64,000 bases of DNA from an uncultured Clostridia bacterium (lineage in GTDB: Bacteria > Bacillota > Clostridia > Lachnospirales > CAG-274). The DNA is taken from positions 1 to 64,000 of the forward strand of contig CANQXR010000004.1 of the NCBI GenBank assembly GCA_947627855.1, read 5' to 3'. The translations under genes and the position numbers were made by a program. The notes beneath the pieces are model-generated. The model saw only the letters and a program-made list of their open reading frames with translations. It was not told the DNA's origin and did no database searches. Each line of letters opens with the position of its first letter. Position 1 is the first letter of the stretch. This document shows positions 18,157-27,193 of the stretch, piece by piece.

Positions 18157-20067
18157 ATGTATGAATTTACGGAAAACACAAATTATGATATGCGATATTT
18201 AAGACTTCTTGCCGAAAAATATCCAACCATACAGGACGTCTGTACGGAAATAATCAATTATGAGGCCCTTCTTAATCTGCCAAAGGGCACAGAGCATTTT
18301 ATGTCAGACCTTCACGGGGAATATGAGGCCTTTTTTCATATATTGAACAACTGTTCGGGAGTTATAAGGGAAAAGGTGGAGCTGCTTTTCAACGATACGC
18401 TTTCGGGGGAGGAAATTTCCGATTTATGCACGCTCATATACTACCCCACAGACAAACTCAGGCTTGTGAAAGGGGCAGGCAAAGCAACACCCGAATGGTA
18501 TCTTTTTACCCTCAGACATCTTATAGAGCTTGCAAAGTTCCTGTCCTCAAAATATACAAGGGCAAAGGTGAGGAAGTCCATGCCGGAGGCATATGCCTAT
18601 ATTATGGACGAGCTTCTTCACGCTCAGCCCGATGAGGACAACAATCAGGTTATATATCACAACAAAATTATAGAAACACTCATATCCCTTGACAACGGCG
18701 ATGACTTCATAACAGCCCTTGCAGAGCTTATAAAGTTTCTGTCCGTTGACAGGCTCCATATAGTAGGCGATATATTCGACAGAGGCTCCAGACCCGACTC
18801 CATTATGGATATGCTTATGAAATATCATTCTCTCGATATAGAATGGGGAAATCACGACATACTGTGGATGGGAGCCGCAGCAGGCAGCGCCGCCTGTGTT
18901 GCCACAGTTGTAAGAAACAGTCTGTCATACAACAATATGGACGTGCTCGAAAAGGGCTATGGAATAAGTCTGCGTCCGCTGACGATATTTGCCGAGCATA
19001 CATATCCCACATATGAAAATCTTGCGGAGGCGGCAAAGGTGGCAATTTCCATAATTCTTTTCAAGCTTGAGGGGCAGATAATAAAGCGCAACCCCGAATA
19101 TAATATGAACTCCCGCATACTTCTTGAAAAAATAGATTTTGAAAATAAAACGGTGGAGTCGGAGGGCAAAATATACGCCTTAAGGGATATACCTCTCACC
19201 ACAGTATCTCCGGCAAATCCTTTGGAGCTTACAGAGGAGGAGCAGGAGGTAATTGACGGGCTGATATCAGCCTTCAGAGAAAGCGAGCGCCTCCACAGAC
19301 ACATACAGTTTCTCTACGACAAGGGCGGAATATATAAAATATATAACGGAAATCTCCTTTATCACGGCTGCATTCCCCTTGACGATGACGGAAACTTCAA
19401 GCGTATAAAACTCAGCGGCAGACCCTATTGGGGAAAGCTCTATATGGATTTTGCCGACCACACCGCAAGGCGTGCCTATATAAAGGGCAGTCAGAAGGAT
19501 CTGGATTTTATGTGGTATCTCTGGACGGGACGCAGGTCGCCCCTTTGCGGCAGAATAATAAAAACCTTCGAGCGTATGATGGTTGATGATGAAGCCGCAT
19601 GGAAAGAGCCGCAGGACAATTACTATACATATTACCAAAGTGAAGCCGTATGCAATATGATACTCAGGGAATTCGGTCTTTTCGAGCCAACCTCCCATAT
19701 AATAAACGGACACACACCCATAAAGGTAATAAAGGGCGAAAGTCCCATAAAGGGCAACGGAAAGCTTATAATAATAGACGGCGGATTTTGCCGTGCATAT
19801 CAGAAAACAACAGGCATAGCCGGATATACTCTGATTTTCAATTCTCACGGTATGCGCCTTAAATCTCACCGCCCATTCAAAAGCCGCCAATCGGCAATAA
19901 TAGAAAATAAGGATATCGACTCGGTATCGGAAAGAATAGAAACAATAAACCACAGGGTAATGATAAGGGATACCGACAGGGGCGCAAAAATACGCCGTCA
20001 GATATCCGAACTTTCGGCTCTTCTTGCAGCATACAGGCAGGGAACGATAATACCAAAATTTATGTGA
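18157..20067 (+). CDS. fbp: Fructose-1,6-bisphosphatase class III
   Basis: A 636-residue class III FBPase, the Firmicutes gluconeogenic enzyme converting fructose 1,6-bisphosphate to fructose 6-phosphate. It belongs to the metallophosphatase fold: FMSDLHGEYEAFFHIL, IVGDIFDRGSRPD, EWGNHDILWMG and HTPIKVIKG give the metal ligands. Length matches the family. The ATG at 18157 follows AAAGAGGTG by about 7 nt; the ATG six codons earlier lies on that site. It begins 14 bp after mgtE and the following birA starts 20 bp after its stop. Confidence 0.95.
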   Translation: MYEFTENTNYDMRYLRLLAEKYPTIQDVCTEIINYEALLNLPKGTEHFMSDLHGEYEAFFHILNNCSGVIREKVELLFNDTLSGEEISDLCTLIYYPTDKLRLVKGAGKATPEWYLFTLRHLIELAKFLSSKYTRAKVRKSMPEAYAYIMDELLHAQPDEDNNQVIYHNKIIETLISLDNGDDFITALAELIKFLSVDRLHIVGDIFDRGSRPDSIMDMLMKYHSLDIEWGNHDILWMGAAAGSAACVATVVRNSLSYNNMDVLEKGYGISLRPLTIFAEHTYPTYENLAEAAKVAISIILFKLEGQIIKRNPEYNMNSRILLEKIDFENKTVESEGKIYALRDIPLTTVSPANPLELTEEEQEVIDGLISAFRESERLHRHIQFLYDKGGIYKIYNGNLLYHGCIPLDDDGNFKRIKLSGRPYWGKLYMDFADHTARRAYIKGSQKDLDFMWYLWTGRRSPLCGRIIKTFERMMVDDEAAWKEPQDNYYTYYQSEAVCNMILREFGLFEPTSHIINGHTPIKVIKGESPIKGNGKLIIIDGGFCRAYQKTTGIAGYTLIFNSHGMRLKSHRPFKSRQSAIIENKDIDSVSERIETINHRVMIRDTDRGAKIRRQISELSALLAAYRQGTIIPKFM

Positions 20068-20087
20068 TTTATCCGGAGAGTGAGAGC

Positions 20088-21068
20088 ATGGACATAAGGT
20101 ATAATATACTGAAGCTTCTGAGAAGCAGAGATGACTTTGTTTCGGGAGAGGAAATAGGCGGCTTGTTTAATATATCAAGAACCGCTGTGTGGAAGCATAT
20201 TGACAGGCTCAAAAGTGAGGGCTATAAAATAGATTCAGTCAAAAACAGGGGCTATAAGCTTTTGGAAGAGCCGGACGTCATAAACGAAGGCGATATAACA
20301 GAGGGGCTTGACACAGCCTTTATAGGCAGAAATGTATTATGCTTTCCAAGTCTGGACTCCACAAACAACAAAGCCAAGGAGCTTGCGGAATCGGGAGCGG
20401 CTGACGGGACTGTCGTCTTTGCCGAAGAGCAGACAATGGGAAAGGGGCGTCGGGGCAGAGCGTGGAGCCTTGAAGCCGGAAAGTGCATAGCCATGAGCAT
20501 AATATTGAGACCCGACACGGCCCCGGTATATGCTGCAAAAACAACCCTTATTATGGGACTTGCGGCGTGCGAGGTTCTGCGCAGGCTAAGCGGGGCGGAG
20601 GTTGGCATAAAATGGCCCAACGATATTGTTATAAACGGTAAAAAGATATGCGGAATTCTTACGGAAATGTCAACGGAGGACGAATATATAAGATATATAG
20701 TTTGCGGAATAGGAATAAACGTAGGTCAGACAGGCTTTCCCAAGGAGCTTGAAAGGCTTGCCACCTCTCTGTACATTGAAAGCGGACAAAGACTTCTGAG
20801 GAAAAATATAGCAAAAGCACTGCTTGAATGCTTTGAAGAATATTATCTGAAATATATTTCGGGAAAAAATGCCGAGGAATTTGCGGCAGTCTATAAAAAA
20901 TACTGCATAAATATAGGTAAACGGCTCAGGGCAATTTATGACGACAGAGAAATAACAGGAACGGGGGCAGACATAAATTCCTCCGGGGAGCTTATTATTC
21001 TGGACGAATACGGAAAGGAAACTGTGCTTCGCTCAGGCGAGGTATCTGTACGAGGTGTATACGAATGA
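20088..21068 (+). CDS. birA: Bifunctional biotin-protein ligase/biotin repressor
   Basis: A 326-residue BirA. An N-terminal winged helix-turn-helix (about 1-62, GEEIGGLFNISRTAVWKHIDRLK) would bind a bio operator, the central catalytic domain carries the biotinyl-AMP loop GKGRRGRAWS (KGRRGR), and KWPNDIVINGKKICGILTE is the second signature; a small SH3-like C-terminal domain ends the protein. It attaches biotin to carboxylase carrier proteins and probably represses biotin genes. ATG 20088 is preceded by GGAG at 9 nt; an in-frame GTG at 20064 is the alternative. No biotin genes are in the window. Confidence 0.93.
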   Translation: MDIRYNILKLLRSRDDFVSGEEIGGLFNISRTAVWKHIDRLKSEGYKIDSVKNRGYKLLEEPDVINEGDITEGLDTAFIGRNVLCFPSLDSTNNKAKELAESGAADGTVVFAEEQTMGKGRRGRAWSLEAGKCIAMSIILRPDTAPVYAAKTTLIMGLAACEVLRRLSGAEVGIKWPNDIVINGKKICGILTEMSTEDEYIRYIVCGIGINVGQTGFPKELERLATSLYIESGQRLLRKNIAKALLECFEEYYLKYISGKNAEEFAAVYKKYCINIGKRLRAIYDDREITGTGADINSSGELIILDEYGKETVLRSGEVSVRGVYE

Positions 21069-21409
21069 TAACAGACGACAGAAGCTATGAAAAATCCATA
21101 ATATGCGCAGCAAGCGTATATAAGCAGAAATATTATTTCAATCCCGAATTTGAAGGTCTTCCTGCCGAAATAAAGAAGGAAATAAGGGTAAAGGTCATAA
21201 CTCTTGCGGAAAAACTCCACTGCATTTTCATAATGGGCTTTTATGACGATGGCTATGTTTATTTTGAAACAAGAGCCGAGGAGGACGATTTCTTCTTTGA
21301 CGAGGTTGGAGCGACCCTTGAAGTAAACCGCCTTGAACGGGAGGAAAGAGAGCTTACGGAAAGACTGGGAGTCTGGTATAAAGTATTCAGACTGGGTGAA
21401 GGCTTATGA
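21065..21409 (+). CDS. Conserved hypothetical protein (possibly DUF6145)
   Basis: A 114-residue soluble protein, no signal or membrane segment, rich in acidic residues. I cannot assign a function. Small proteins of this size and sequence character, with YYFNPEFEGLP near the N-terminus and YVYFETRAEEDD in the middle, are found between birA and dus in Lachnospiraceae and, from memory, carry the name DUF6145. It overlaps both neighbours by 4 bp, so it is translated as part of a tightly coupled run. Confidence 0.75.
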   Translation: MITDDRSYEKSIICAASVYKQKYYFNPEFEGLPAEIKKEIRVKVITLAEKLHCIFIMGFYDDGYVYFETRAEEDDFFFDEVGATLEVNRLEREERELTERLGVWYKVFRLGEGL

Positions 21410-22380
21410 GAATAGGCAATTTTGAAAGCAAAAACAATGTTTTCCTCGCTCCCATGGCAGGAGTAACGGACAAGGTATTCAGACAGATATGCCGTAAAGA
21501 GGGAGCGGGGCTTTGCTATACGGAAATGGTAAGCGCAAAGGGGCTTATATACGGAAGTGAAAACACAAAAAAGCTTCTTGCGGCAGGAGAAGATGAGGAC
21601 AGGCTCGCCGTGCAGCTTTTCGGCTCCGACCCCGACGTACTCAGTGAGGCTATGAAAATGCTTGAAAGCGACAGGGTAGCATTGTTTGACATAAATATGG
21701 GCTGTCCTGCCCCCAAAATAGTCAGAAACGGCGAGGGCAGCGCCCTTATGCAGAACCCGGCGCTTATCGAGAAAATTGTCGGCGCCTGTTCAAGGGCAGT
21801 AAAAACGCCTGTTACAGTAAAAATAAGAAAGGGCTTTGACAGACCCAACGCACCTGAATGTGCAAAGGCTGCCGAAAACGGCGGAGCGGCGGCAATAACC
21901 GTACACGGCAGAATGAGATATGAATATTACGGCGGAAGCTGCGATATGGATATCATAAAAGAGGTAAAGCAGACCGTAAGCATACCGGTAATAGGCAATG
22001 GGGATATTACAGATGGGGTCTCAGCAAAAAGAATGCTTGAATATACAGGCTGCGATGGTATTATGATAGGCAGAGGAGCATGGGGAAATCCTTTTATATT
22101 CAGAGAAATAACCACATTTCTGGAAACCGGCGGAATACCTCCAAAACCGACCTGTAAGGAAAGACTTGAAGCTGTTCTTGCACATTTAAACGGACTTGTG
22201 GAATTCAAGGGCGAATATTCGGGAGTGCGTGAAATGAGAACACATTCGGGCAGATATATAAAGGGACTGTCCGGTGCAGCAGCTGCAAGAACGCTTATTA
22301 ACCGGACATCGGACAAAAAGGAGCTTGAGAATATTCTTACGGAAATATTCTCGGAAAAAAATAATTATAAGGAGGGATAA
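21406..22380 (+). CDS. dusB: tRNA-dihydrouridine synthase
   Basis: A 324-residue flavin-dependent Dus enzyme reducing uridines in tRNA to dihydrouridine. The TIM barrel shows the family marks LAPMAGVTDKVFRQICRKEG, the catalytic cysteine in NMGCPAPKIVRNGEGSAL (near residue 100), VTVKIRKGFD, TVHGRMRYEYYGG and GIMIGRGAWGNPF. Dus isoform cannot be fixed; the single Firmicutes enzyme is usually named DusB. It overlaps the upstream gene by 4 bp. Confidence 0.94.
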   Translation: MRIGNFESKNNVFLAPMAGVTDKVFRQICRKEGAGLCYTEMVSAKGLIYGSENTKKLLAAGEDEDRLAVQLFGSDPDVLSEAMKMLESDRVALFDINMGCPAPKIVRNGEGSALMQNPALIEKIVGACSRAVKTPVTVKIRKGFDRPNAPECAKAAENGGAAAITVHGRMRYEYYGGSCDMDIIKEVKQTVSIPVIGNGDITDGVSAKRMLEYTGCDGIMIGRGAWGNPFIFREITTFLETGGIPPKPTCKERLEAVLAHLNGLVEFKGEYSGVREMRTHSGRYIKGLSGAAAARTLINRTSDKKELENILTEIFSEKNNYKEG

Positions 22381-22383
22381 AAA

Positions 22384-24039
22384 ATGGGACAATATTTTTT
22401 AAACGGCATGCCGAGAAGCTTTGAAAAGGGCGACAGGCTCATAAAGGCAGCCGAAGAAATAAAAGGGGAATATGACAACGACATACTTCTGTTTAAGGAT
22501 AAACACCGTTATCTGTGGCTGGGAGAGGAAATAACCGAGGGTATGCGTCTGAGAGCAGTGACCGCAAGAGAGCCGGAGGGACACGCCTGTTATCAGAAAA
22601 GCGTGACATTTATGCTTATGAAGGCGGTGTACGATGTCGGAGGAGCGGATAAAATAGATAAAGTCAGGGTTATGTATAATATAGATTCTGCATTATACAT
22701 AAATATAATCGGAGATGTGGACACAAACGAGGACTTTGCCGCCGCCGTACAGAGAAAAATGGAGGAATATGTCAGAGCGGACATACCCATCAAAAAAAGA
22801 ATTATGTCTACGGAGGACGCAATTGCTCTTTTCAATGACTATAATATGAAATATAAAAGCGATCTTCTCAAGTACAGAAAGGCGACCAATGTAAATATAT
22901 ACAGCATAGGCGGATTTGATGATTATTATTTTATAAATCCGGCTTATTCAACAGGTATGCTCAGGTATTTTGAAGTTCTTTGCTATGACGGAGGGCTTGT
23001 GCTGAATCTTCCTTCCCCGGAGGATCCAAAGACCATAAAAAAATTCAGTCCTCCATCAAAAACATTTGCCGCCTTAAAGAGAGCCGCCGCCGATTTTGCC
23101 GGAATGGGAGTTGAAAGCGTAGCCGAGCTTAACGACAAAATAGTAAAAGGCGAAATAAATCAGACCATAGTTATGCAGGAAACATTGATGGAAAGAAGAA
23201 TTGCGGAAATAGCCGACGATATAAAGGCACATTCCTCCTGCCGCTTTGTACTCATAGCCGGTCCTTCGTCCTCAGGCAAAACAACATTTTCAAAAAGGCT
23301 TTGTACACAGCTTATGACGTTGGGACTAAGACCCCACCAGCTTTCCACGGACGACTACTTTTTCGGAATAAACAAAATACCGAAGGACGAAAACGGCGAG
23401 CCTGACAGAGAGGGCATAGGAGCCGTTGACCTCAGACTTTTTACAGAAAATATGAATGCGCTGCTTCGGGGCGAAAAAATAGAACTGCCCTATTACAATT
23501 TTAAGAAGGGCGTTCGTGAATACAGGGGAAGATTTGCAAAGCTTGCGGAAAACGATGTTTTTGTAATAGAGGGCATACACGGACTTAACGAGAAGCTGTC
23601 CGAGGGGCTGCCCAAAGAAAGCAAGTACAAAATATACATAAGCCCCGTAATTTCACTGAATATAGACGAGCGCAACCGTGTCCCCACATCGGATTTACGC
23701 CTGATAAGACGCATCATAAGAGACGCCAGAACCCGTGGAACAGACGCAGCCACAACAATTTCATGGTGGGAAAACGTCAGAAAAGGAGAGCTTAAGAATA
23801 TACTCCCCTACCGTGAATCGGCAGATGTTGTTTTCAATTCTTCCCTGGTATACGAGCTTGCCGCAATCAAGCTTTGGGCAGAGCCGCTGCTTTACGGAGT
23901 TGACAGGGAATCGGAGGAATATTCAACCGCCAAAAGACTGCTGAAGTTTTTTGACTTTATACTTTCCATCGACAACGATGACATACCAAATACATCGCTT
24001 ATAAGAGAGTTTATAGGAGGCAGCTGTTTTGAAGACTGA
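22384..24039 (+). CDS. Uridine kinase-like nucleoside kinase
   Basis: A 551-residue protein of the uridine kinase/phosphoribulokinase P-loop family with a long N-terminal extension. The Walker A IAGPSSSGKTTFSKRL is near residue 293, followed by the family segments STDDYFF, YNFKKGVREYRGRF and DVFVIEGIHGLNEKL. The first 280 residues resemble the threonyl-tRNA-synthetase-like part found in this Clostridia-type kinase. The nucleoside or other substrate is not proven. GGAGG precedes the ATG; the 3' end overlaps the SDR gene by 11 bp. Confidence 0.85.
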   Translation: MGQYFLNGMPRSFEKGDRLIKAAEEIKGEYDNDILLFKDKHRYLWLGEEITEGMRLRAVTAREPEGHACYQKSVTFMLMKAVYDVGGADKIDKVRVMYNIDSALYINIIGDVDTNEDFAAAVQRKMEEYVRADIPIKKRIMSTEDAIALFNDYNMKYKSDLLKYRKATNVNIYSIGGFDDYYFINPAYSTGMLRYFEVLCYDGGLVLNLPSPEDPKTIKKFSPPSKTFAALKRAAADFAGMGVESVAELNDKIVKGEINQTIVMQETLMERRIAEIADDIKAHSSCRFVLIAGPSSSGKTTFSKRLCTQLMTLGLRPHQLSTDDYFFGINKIPKDENGEPDREGIGAVDLRLFTENMNALLRGEKIELPYYNFKKGVREYRGRFAKLAENDVFVIEGIHGLNEKLSEGLPKESKYKIYISPVISLNIDERNRVPTSDLRLIRRIIRDARTRGTDAATTISWWENVRKGELKNILPYRESADVVFNSSLVYELAAIKLWAEPLLYGVDRESEEYSTAKRLLKFFDFILSIDNDDIPNTSLIREFIGGSCFED

Positions 24040-24763
24040 AACTGTGCTTATAACAGGCTCGTCAAGAGGAATAGGGCGTGCCATAGCCCTTGCCTTTGCC
24101 CGTGAAGGGAAGAATGTGTTTCTGAACTGCGTAGAAAGATCCGATAAAATGGAGGAAGTGCTGAAGGATATAAAAGCCCTTGGAGGAAGAGGAAAGGGTC
24201 TGAAGTGTGATATTTCGGATTATGCCGGAGCAAGTAAGCTTGTTTCTTCGGTCTGTGAGGAATATGGCGGCATAGATATACTTATAAATAATGCAGGCAT
24301 AAGCCACATAGGACTTTTTCAGGATATGACGGAAGAGGAGTACAGAAGGCTCATCAATGTAAATCTTTTGGGAACCCTTAATGTGACCCATGCCGTGCTG
24401 CCCTATATGATAAAAACAAAAAAAGGCGCGATTATAAATATATCCTCCGTCTGGGGAAACAAAGGCAGCTCATGCGAAGCCGTATATTCAGCATCAAAGG
24501 GCGGAATAAACTCATTTACGCAAGCCTTGGCAAAGGAGCTGGGCCCCTCCGGAATAAGGGTAAACGCCATAAGCCCCGGCTGCATAGATACAGAAATGAA
24601 TGCCGCACTCAGCAGTGCGGACAAGGCAGCCCTGTGTGACGATATACCCCTTATGAGATTCGGCAGACCGGAAGAAATTGCAAAAACAGCCTTGTTTCTT
24701 GCGTCAGACAGCGCATCATATATAAACGGACAAATCATTACTGTTGACGGCGGCTTTTTATAA
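24029..24763 (+). CDS. Short-chain dehydrogenase/reductase (FabG/YmfI-like)
   Basis: A 244-residue classical SDR. NADP(H)-binding TGSSRGIGRAIA (residues 8-19), NNAGIS, catalytic Ser in NISSVWG and YSASKGG (Tyr/Lys) are visible, as is the C-terminal NGQIITVDGGFL. It resembles FabG; a solitary one away from fatty-acid genes could be the EF-P 5-aminopentanone reductase YmfI. It starts with TTG, preceded by AGGAGG at about 10 nt inside the end of the kinase gene. Element E6 starts at once after the stop. Confidence 0.86.
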   Translation: MKTETVLITGSSRGIGRAIALAFAREGKNVFLNCVERSDKMEEVLKDIKALGGRGKGLKCDISDYAGASKLVSSVCEEYGGIDILINNAGISHIGLFQDMTEEEYRRLINVNLLGTLNVTHAVLPYMIKTKKGAIINISSVWGNKGSSCEAVYSASKGGINSFTQALAKELGPSGIRVNAISPGCIDTEMNAALSSADKAALCDDIPLMRFGRPEEIAKTALFLASDSASYINGQIITVDGGFL

Positions 24764-24764
24764 G

Positions 24765-24885
24765 GGGCTGCTCGGGGCGAGGTGAAAACAGCAAAGCGGT
24801 GGACGTGTCCGCCGCTTTGCTGTTTTCACCTCGCCCCGACCCGTGGGACGCCGTCAAACCGCCTGCGGCGGTTTGACGGCGTCCC
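24765..24885. repeat. Composite palindromic element E6
   Basis: A hairpin with 31-bp arms (24773-24803 with 24808-24838, one wobble) and a perfect 19-bp-arm hairpin (24845-24863 with 24867-24885, TGC loop, AAACCGCC tip), linker ACCCGTG. The left edge GGGGCTGCTCGGGGCGAGG and the linker side are the same as in E4, but the closing outer strand of E4 is missing here. It begins within 2 bp of the SDR stop codon. Confidence 0.9.
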
Positions 24886-24971
24886 TGCGGAACCTCATAA
24901 TTTTCCCCGACAGGTTGTCACATCCTGTACCTATTCTGAGTATATAATATAAGAAAAAGGGGGTATAGGAT

Positions 24972-25220
24972 ATGAACAGCAGAATATATGATATTCTCAA
25001 ATGGACGGCTCAGTTGCTGCTGCCGGCATTGGCAACTCTGTATTTCTCACTGTCGAGTATATGGGGATTACCTTACGGAGAACAGGTAGTAGGCACAATT
25101 ACGGCAGTTGATGCCTTTCTGGGCATCATACTGGGAATAAGCTCAGTCAGCTACAAAAAAAATATTTCAGCCGACAATAAAGAAATTACGGAAAAAAAAG
25201 ACTGCGGTCCCGAAATCTGA
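24972..25220 (+). CDS. Orphan phage-type holin (r1t-like)
   Basis: An 82-residue protein with two hydrophobic segments (about 8-28 and 36-58) and a charged tail, matching the pattern of small phage holins of the Lactococcus phage r1t type (WTAQLLLPALATLYFSLSSIWGLPY, then EQVVGTITAVDAFLGIILG). Holins make membrane lesions that let endolysin reach the wall. No endolysin or other phage gene is next to it; it sits alone between palindromic elements E6 and E7. AAAGGGGG lies upstream of the ATG. It may be a prophage relic or a domesticated holin. Confidence 0.8.
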   Translation: MNSRIYDILKWTAQLLLPALATLYFSLSSIWGLPYGEQVVGTITAVDAFLGIILGISSVSYKKNISADNKEITEKKDCGPEI

Positions 25221-25248
25221 AGCTTCAGCCACAGCGGTAAAACATGAA

Positions 25249-25290
25249 GGGGCGGGTGGGCGGGGGAAACTGCAATTGCTGACCCGCCCC
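25249..25290 (+). other. G-quadruplex-type G-run with hairpin partner
   Basis: Four runs of three to five G with single-base spacers (GGGGCGGGTGGGCGGGGG, 25249-25266), the tightest form of an intramolecular quadruplex motif. GGGGCGGGT can also pair with ACCCGCCCC at 25282-25290. It lies 28 bp after the holin stop and 57 bp before E7, and may be a decayed element. Confidence 0.7.
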
Positions 25291-25346
25291 AAACGGCAAG
25301 CCGAAGCGTTTTAAATATGTCAAAGTCTTTTATAGGCTGCTCAGTA

Positions 25347-25465
25347 CCTGTTGATAATATCGCTTATAAGCGCGATATCATCAACAGGCACTGACCAACG
25401 GGGGCAATCAGCCATAGGGGGCAGCAAAGCTGCCCCCTATGGCTGATTGCCCCCGTTGGTCAGTG
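25347..25465. repeat. Composite palindromic element E7
   Basis: A 17-bp-arm hairpin (25347-25363 with 25372-25388, one mismatch) followed directly by a hairpin with perfect 37-bp arms (25389-25425 with 25429-25465, AAA loop). The order is short then long, the reverse of E4-E6, so the element looks flipped. It lies between two convergent genes, the holin and a minus-strand lipoprotein. Confidence 0.9.
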
Positions 25466-25486
25466 TACCGTTTCGGCTATATTGTT

Positions 25487-26191
25487 TTAGCTGTTGTGCA
25501 GATCCTGAACGGAAATTTTTTCCCAAACAGCTTCATTTTTTTCGGTAGTTATATTTTCAGACCATTTTTCTATCTGATTATTGTATATTTCGGCTTTCTT
25601 GGATTCTATATAGCTGCTGCGCATATTTTCCGCAAGGACGTCTTTCGGAGTGCTGTCGTCGGGATTGTTCTTTATATAATCATCAATATACGCAGAATAA
25701 TCCGCTTCGCTTATCTGATAGCCCTTGGTTATGGAATCCATAACCTTCTGCTGCAGCAATATTTCCTCCATAATAGAAACGGCTTTATCCTTATCAAGCC
25801 CAACCGAGCGGCAATATTCCTCTCCTATTTCGTTAAGCTTTTCTTCCGCAAGACGTTCAGCCTCTTTTTTGTCCTCGTCATCAAGACTTACATTTATGTC
25901 AGAAGCATTTTTGCAGGCTGTTTTGACATACACAATAGAATGAAGCGCATTTTCCTTAGCTATTTCCTCTGCTTTAACGCCGTCAAAGTTTGTGTCCCAT
26001 ATATCATCTCCGCCCATTTCTTCAAAGGTTTTCTTCTGTTCAAACAAATAGACCGAAAATTCCGAAACAAGTATCTTTTCACCATCGATGATTAAGGCAT
26101 AGTCGTCCCCTGCTCCCTTATCTCCCCAAAAGGAGCAAGCCGAAAGTAACAAAACTATTAACATTATAAATATAAAATTAATTTTTTTCAT
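25487..26191 (-). CDS. SurA/PrsA N-domain-like lipoprotein
   Basis: A 234-residue lipoprotein with signal MKKINFIFIMLIVLLLSAC (lipobox LSAC, Cys19). The mature part is helical and acidic, beginning ALIIDGEKILVSEFSVYL, the opening pattern of SurA-N/PrsA-type chaperones. No parvulin peptidyl-prolyl isomerase domain is present, so it is a chaperone-like or unknown extracytoplasmic protein. GGTAACAT stands before the ATG (AGGTAAC), a modest ribosome binding site. Element E7 lies just after its stop. Confidence 0.8.
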   Translation of the reverse strand: MKKINFIFIMLIVLLLSACSFWGDKGAGDDYALIIDGEKILVSEFSVYLFEQKKTFEEMGGDDIWDTNFDGVKAEEIAKENALHSIVYVKTACKNASDINVSLDDEDKKEAERLAEEKLNEIGEEYCRSVGLDKDKAVSIMEEILLQQKVMDSITKGYQISEADYSAYIDDYIKNNPDDSTPKDVLAENMRSSYIESKKAEIYNNQIEKWSENITTEKNEAVWEKISVQDLHNS

Positions 26192-26343
26192 ATGTTACCT
26201 CACCATTAATGCTTTTTATCCTATGCTTTTATTATAGACCATTATTAAGATATGTCAAATATTTTTTTACTGCCGGTTTTGTTTTTTTGTCGGCAGATAA
26301 AAAACAGCACTCTTACAATCCTGTATTTTCCATGACTGAAGCT

Positions 26344-27189
26344 TCAGCGCTTTACGAAATTGAAAATTCCCATGGCGCATATTATGATATATCCTGCCAC
26401 GCTCAGTAAATCAGCCTTTTGATTCAGTACGAAATAACCAAGGATTGCCGAAAATATGATTTGCGAATAGTCATACACCGAAATATCCCTTGCCGGTGCA
26501 TATGTATAGGCATATGTTATGCAAAATTGTCCTCCTGCCGCCGCAAGTCCGGCTCCAAGGAGGGTAATAAGCTGCACGGCTGTCATGGGCGCATAGCCTA
26601 TAACCGTCATGGGAAAACACACAATGCAGGAAAACAGGGAAAACATAAACACTATGACAGAGCCATGAACTCCCCTTCCTCCAAGATATCTGACCGCCGT
26701 ATATGCCGCTCCCGCACCCATTCCGCCGAGAAAGCCTATTAAATAGGGAAATACCCTTGTAAAATCCAAAGATGGCTTAATTATAAACAAGCTGCCTATA
26801 AAAGCTCCCAAAACAGTCATAAGCTGCCAAGGCTTTATTTTTTCCTTTAAAAACAGCGTTGAAAATACAACTGCAAAAAATGGTGACAGCTTATTTAGCA
26901 TAGATGCATCGGAAAGTATCATATGGTCGATAGCATAGAAATTGCATAATATGCCTATGGTGCCAAAAAACGCCCGCAGGAAAAGAGGCTGTATATTTCC
27001 TTTTACGCATTTCAGGCTTGTCTTGCTTTTCAGAAGTATGCTCGCTGCAAAAAACAATGCCACAAAATTTCTGAAAAAGCTTTTCTGAACAGATGGCAAA
27101 TCTCCGGAGAGCCTTACCATTAAATTCATAACCGCAAAGAAAAACGCTGAACTTATTATGAGCAAAATTCCTTTAGATTTATTCAGCAT
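26344..27189 (-). CDS. EamA/DMT superfamily transporter
   Basis: A 281-residue protein with ten hydrophobic segments in two homologous halves, the EamA (DUF6) layout of the drug/metabolite transporter superfamily. Seen: FFFAVMNLMVRLSGDLPSVQKSFFRN at the start and AIDHMILSDASMLNKLSPFFAVVFSTLFLKE, the first-repeat signature. Substrate unknown. It starts 4 bp after the argS stop codon, so it is probably the second gene of the argS transcript. Confidence 0.88.
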   Translation of the reverse strand: MLNKSKGILLIISSAFFFAVMNLMVRLSGDLPSVQKSFFRNFVALFFAASILLKSKTSLKCVKGNIQPLFLRAFFGTIGILCNFYAIDHMILSDASMLNKLSPFFAVVFSTLFLKEKIKPWQLMTVLGAFIGSLFIIKPSLDFTRVFPYLIGFLGGMGAGAAYTAVRYLGGRGVHGSVIVFMFSLFSCIVCFPMTVIGYAPMTAVQLITLLGAGLAAAGGQFCITYAYTYAPARDISVYDYSQIIFSAILGYFVLNQKADLLSVAGYIIICAMGIFNFVKR

Positions 27190-27193
27190 TTTG

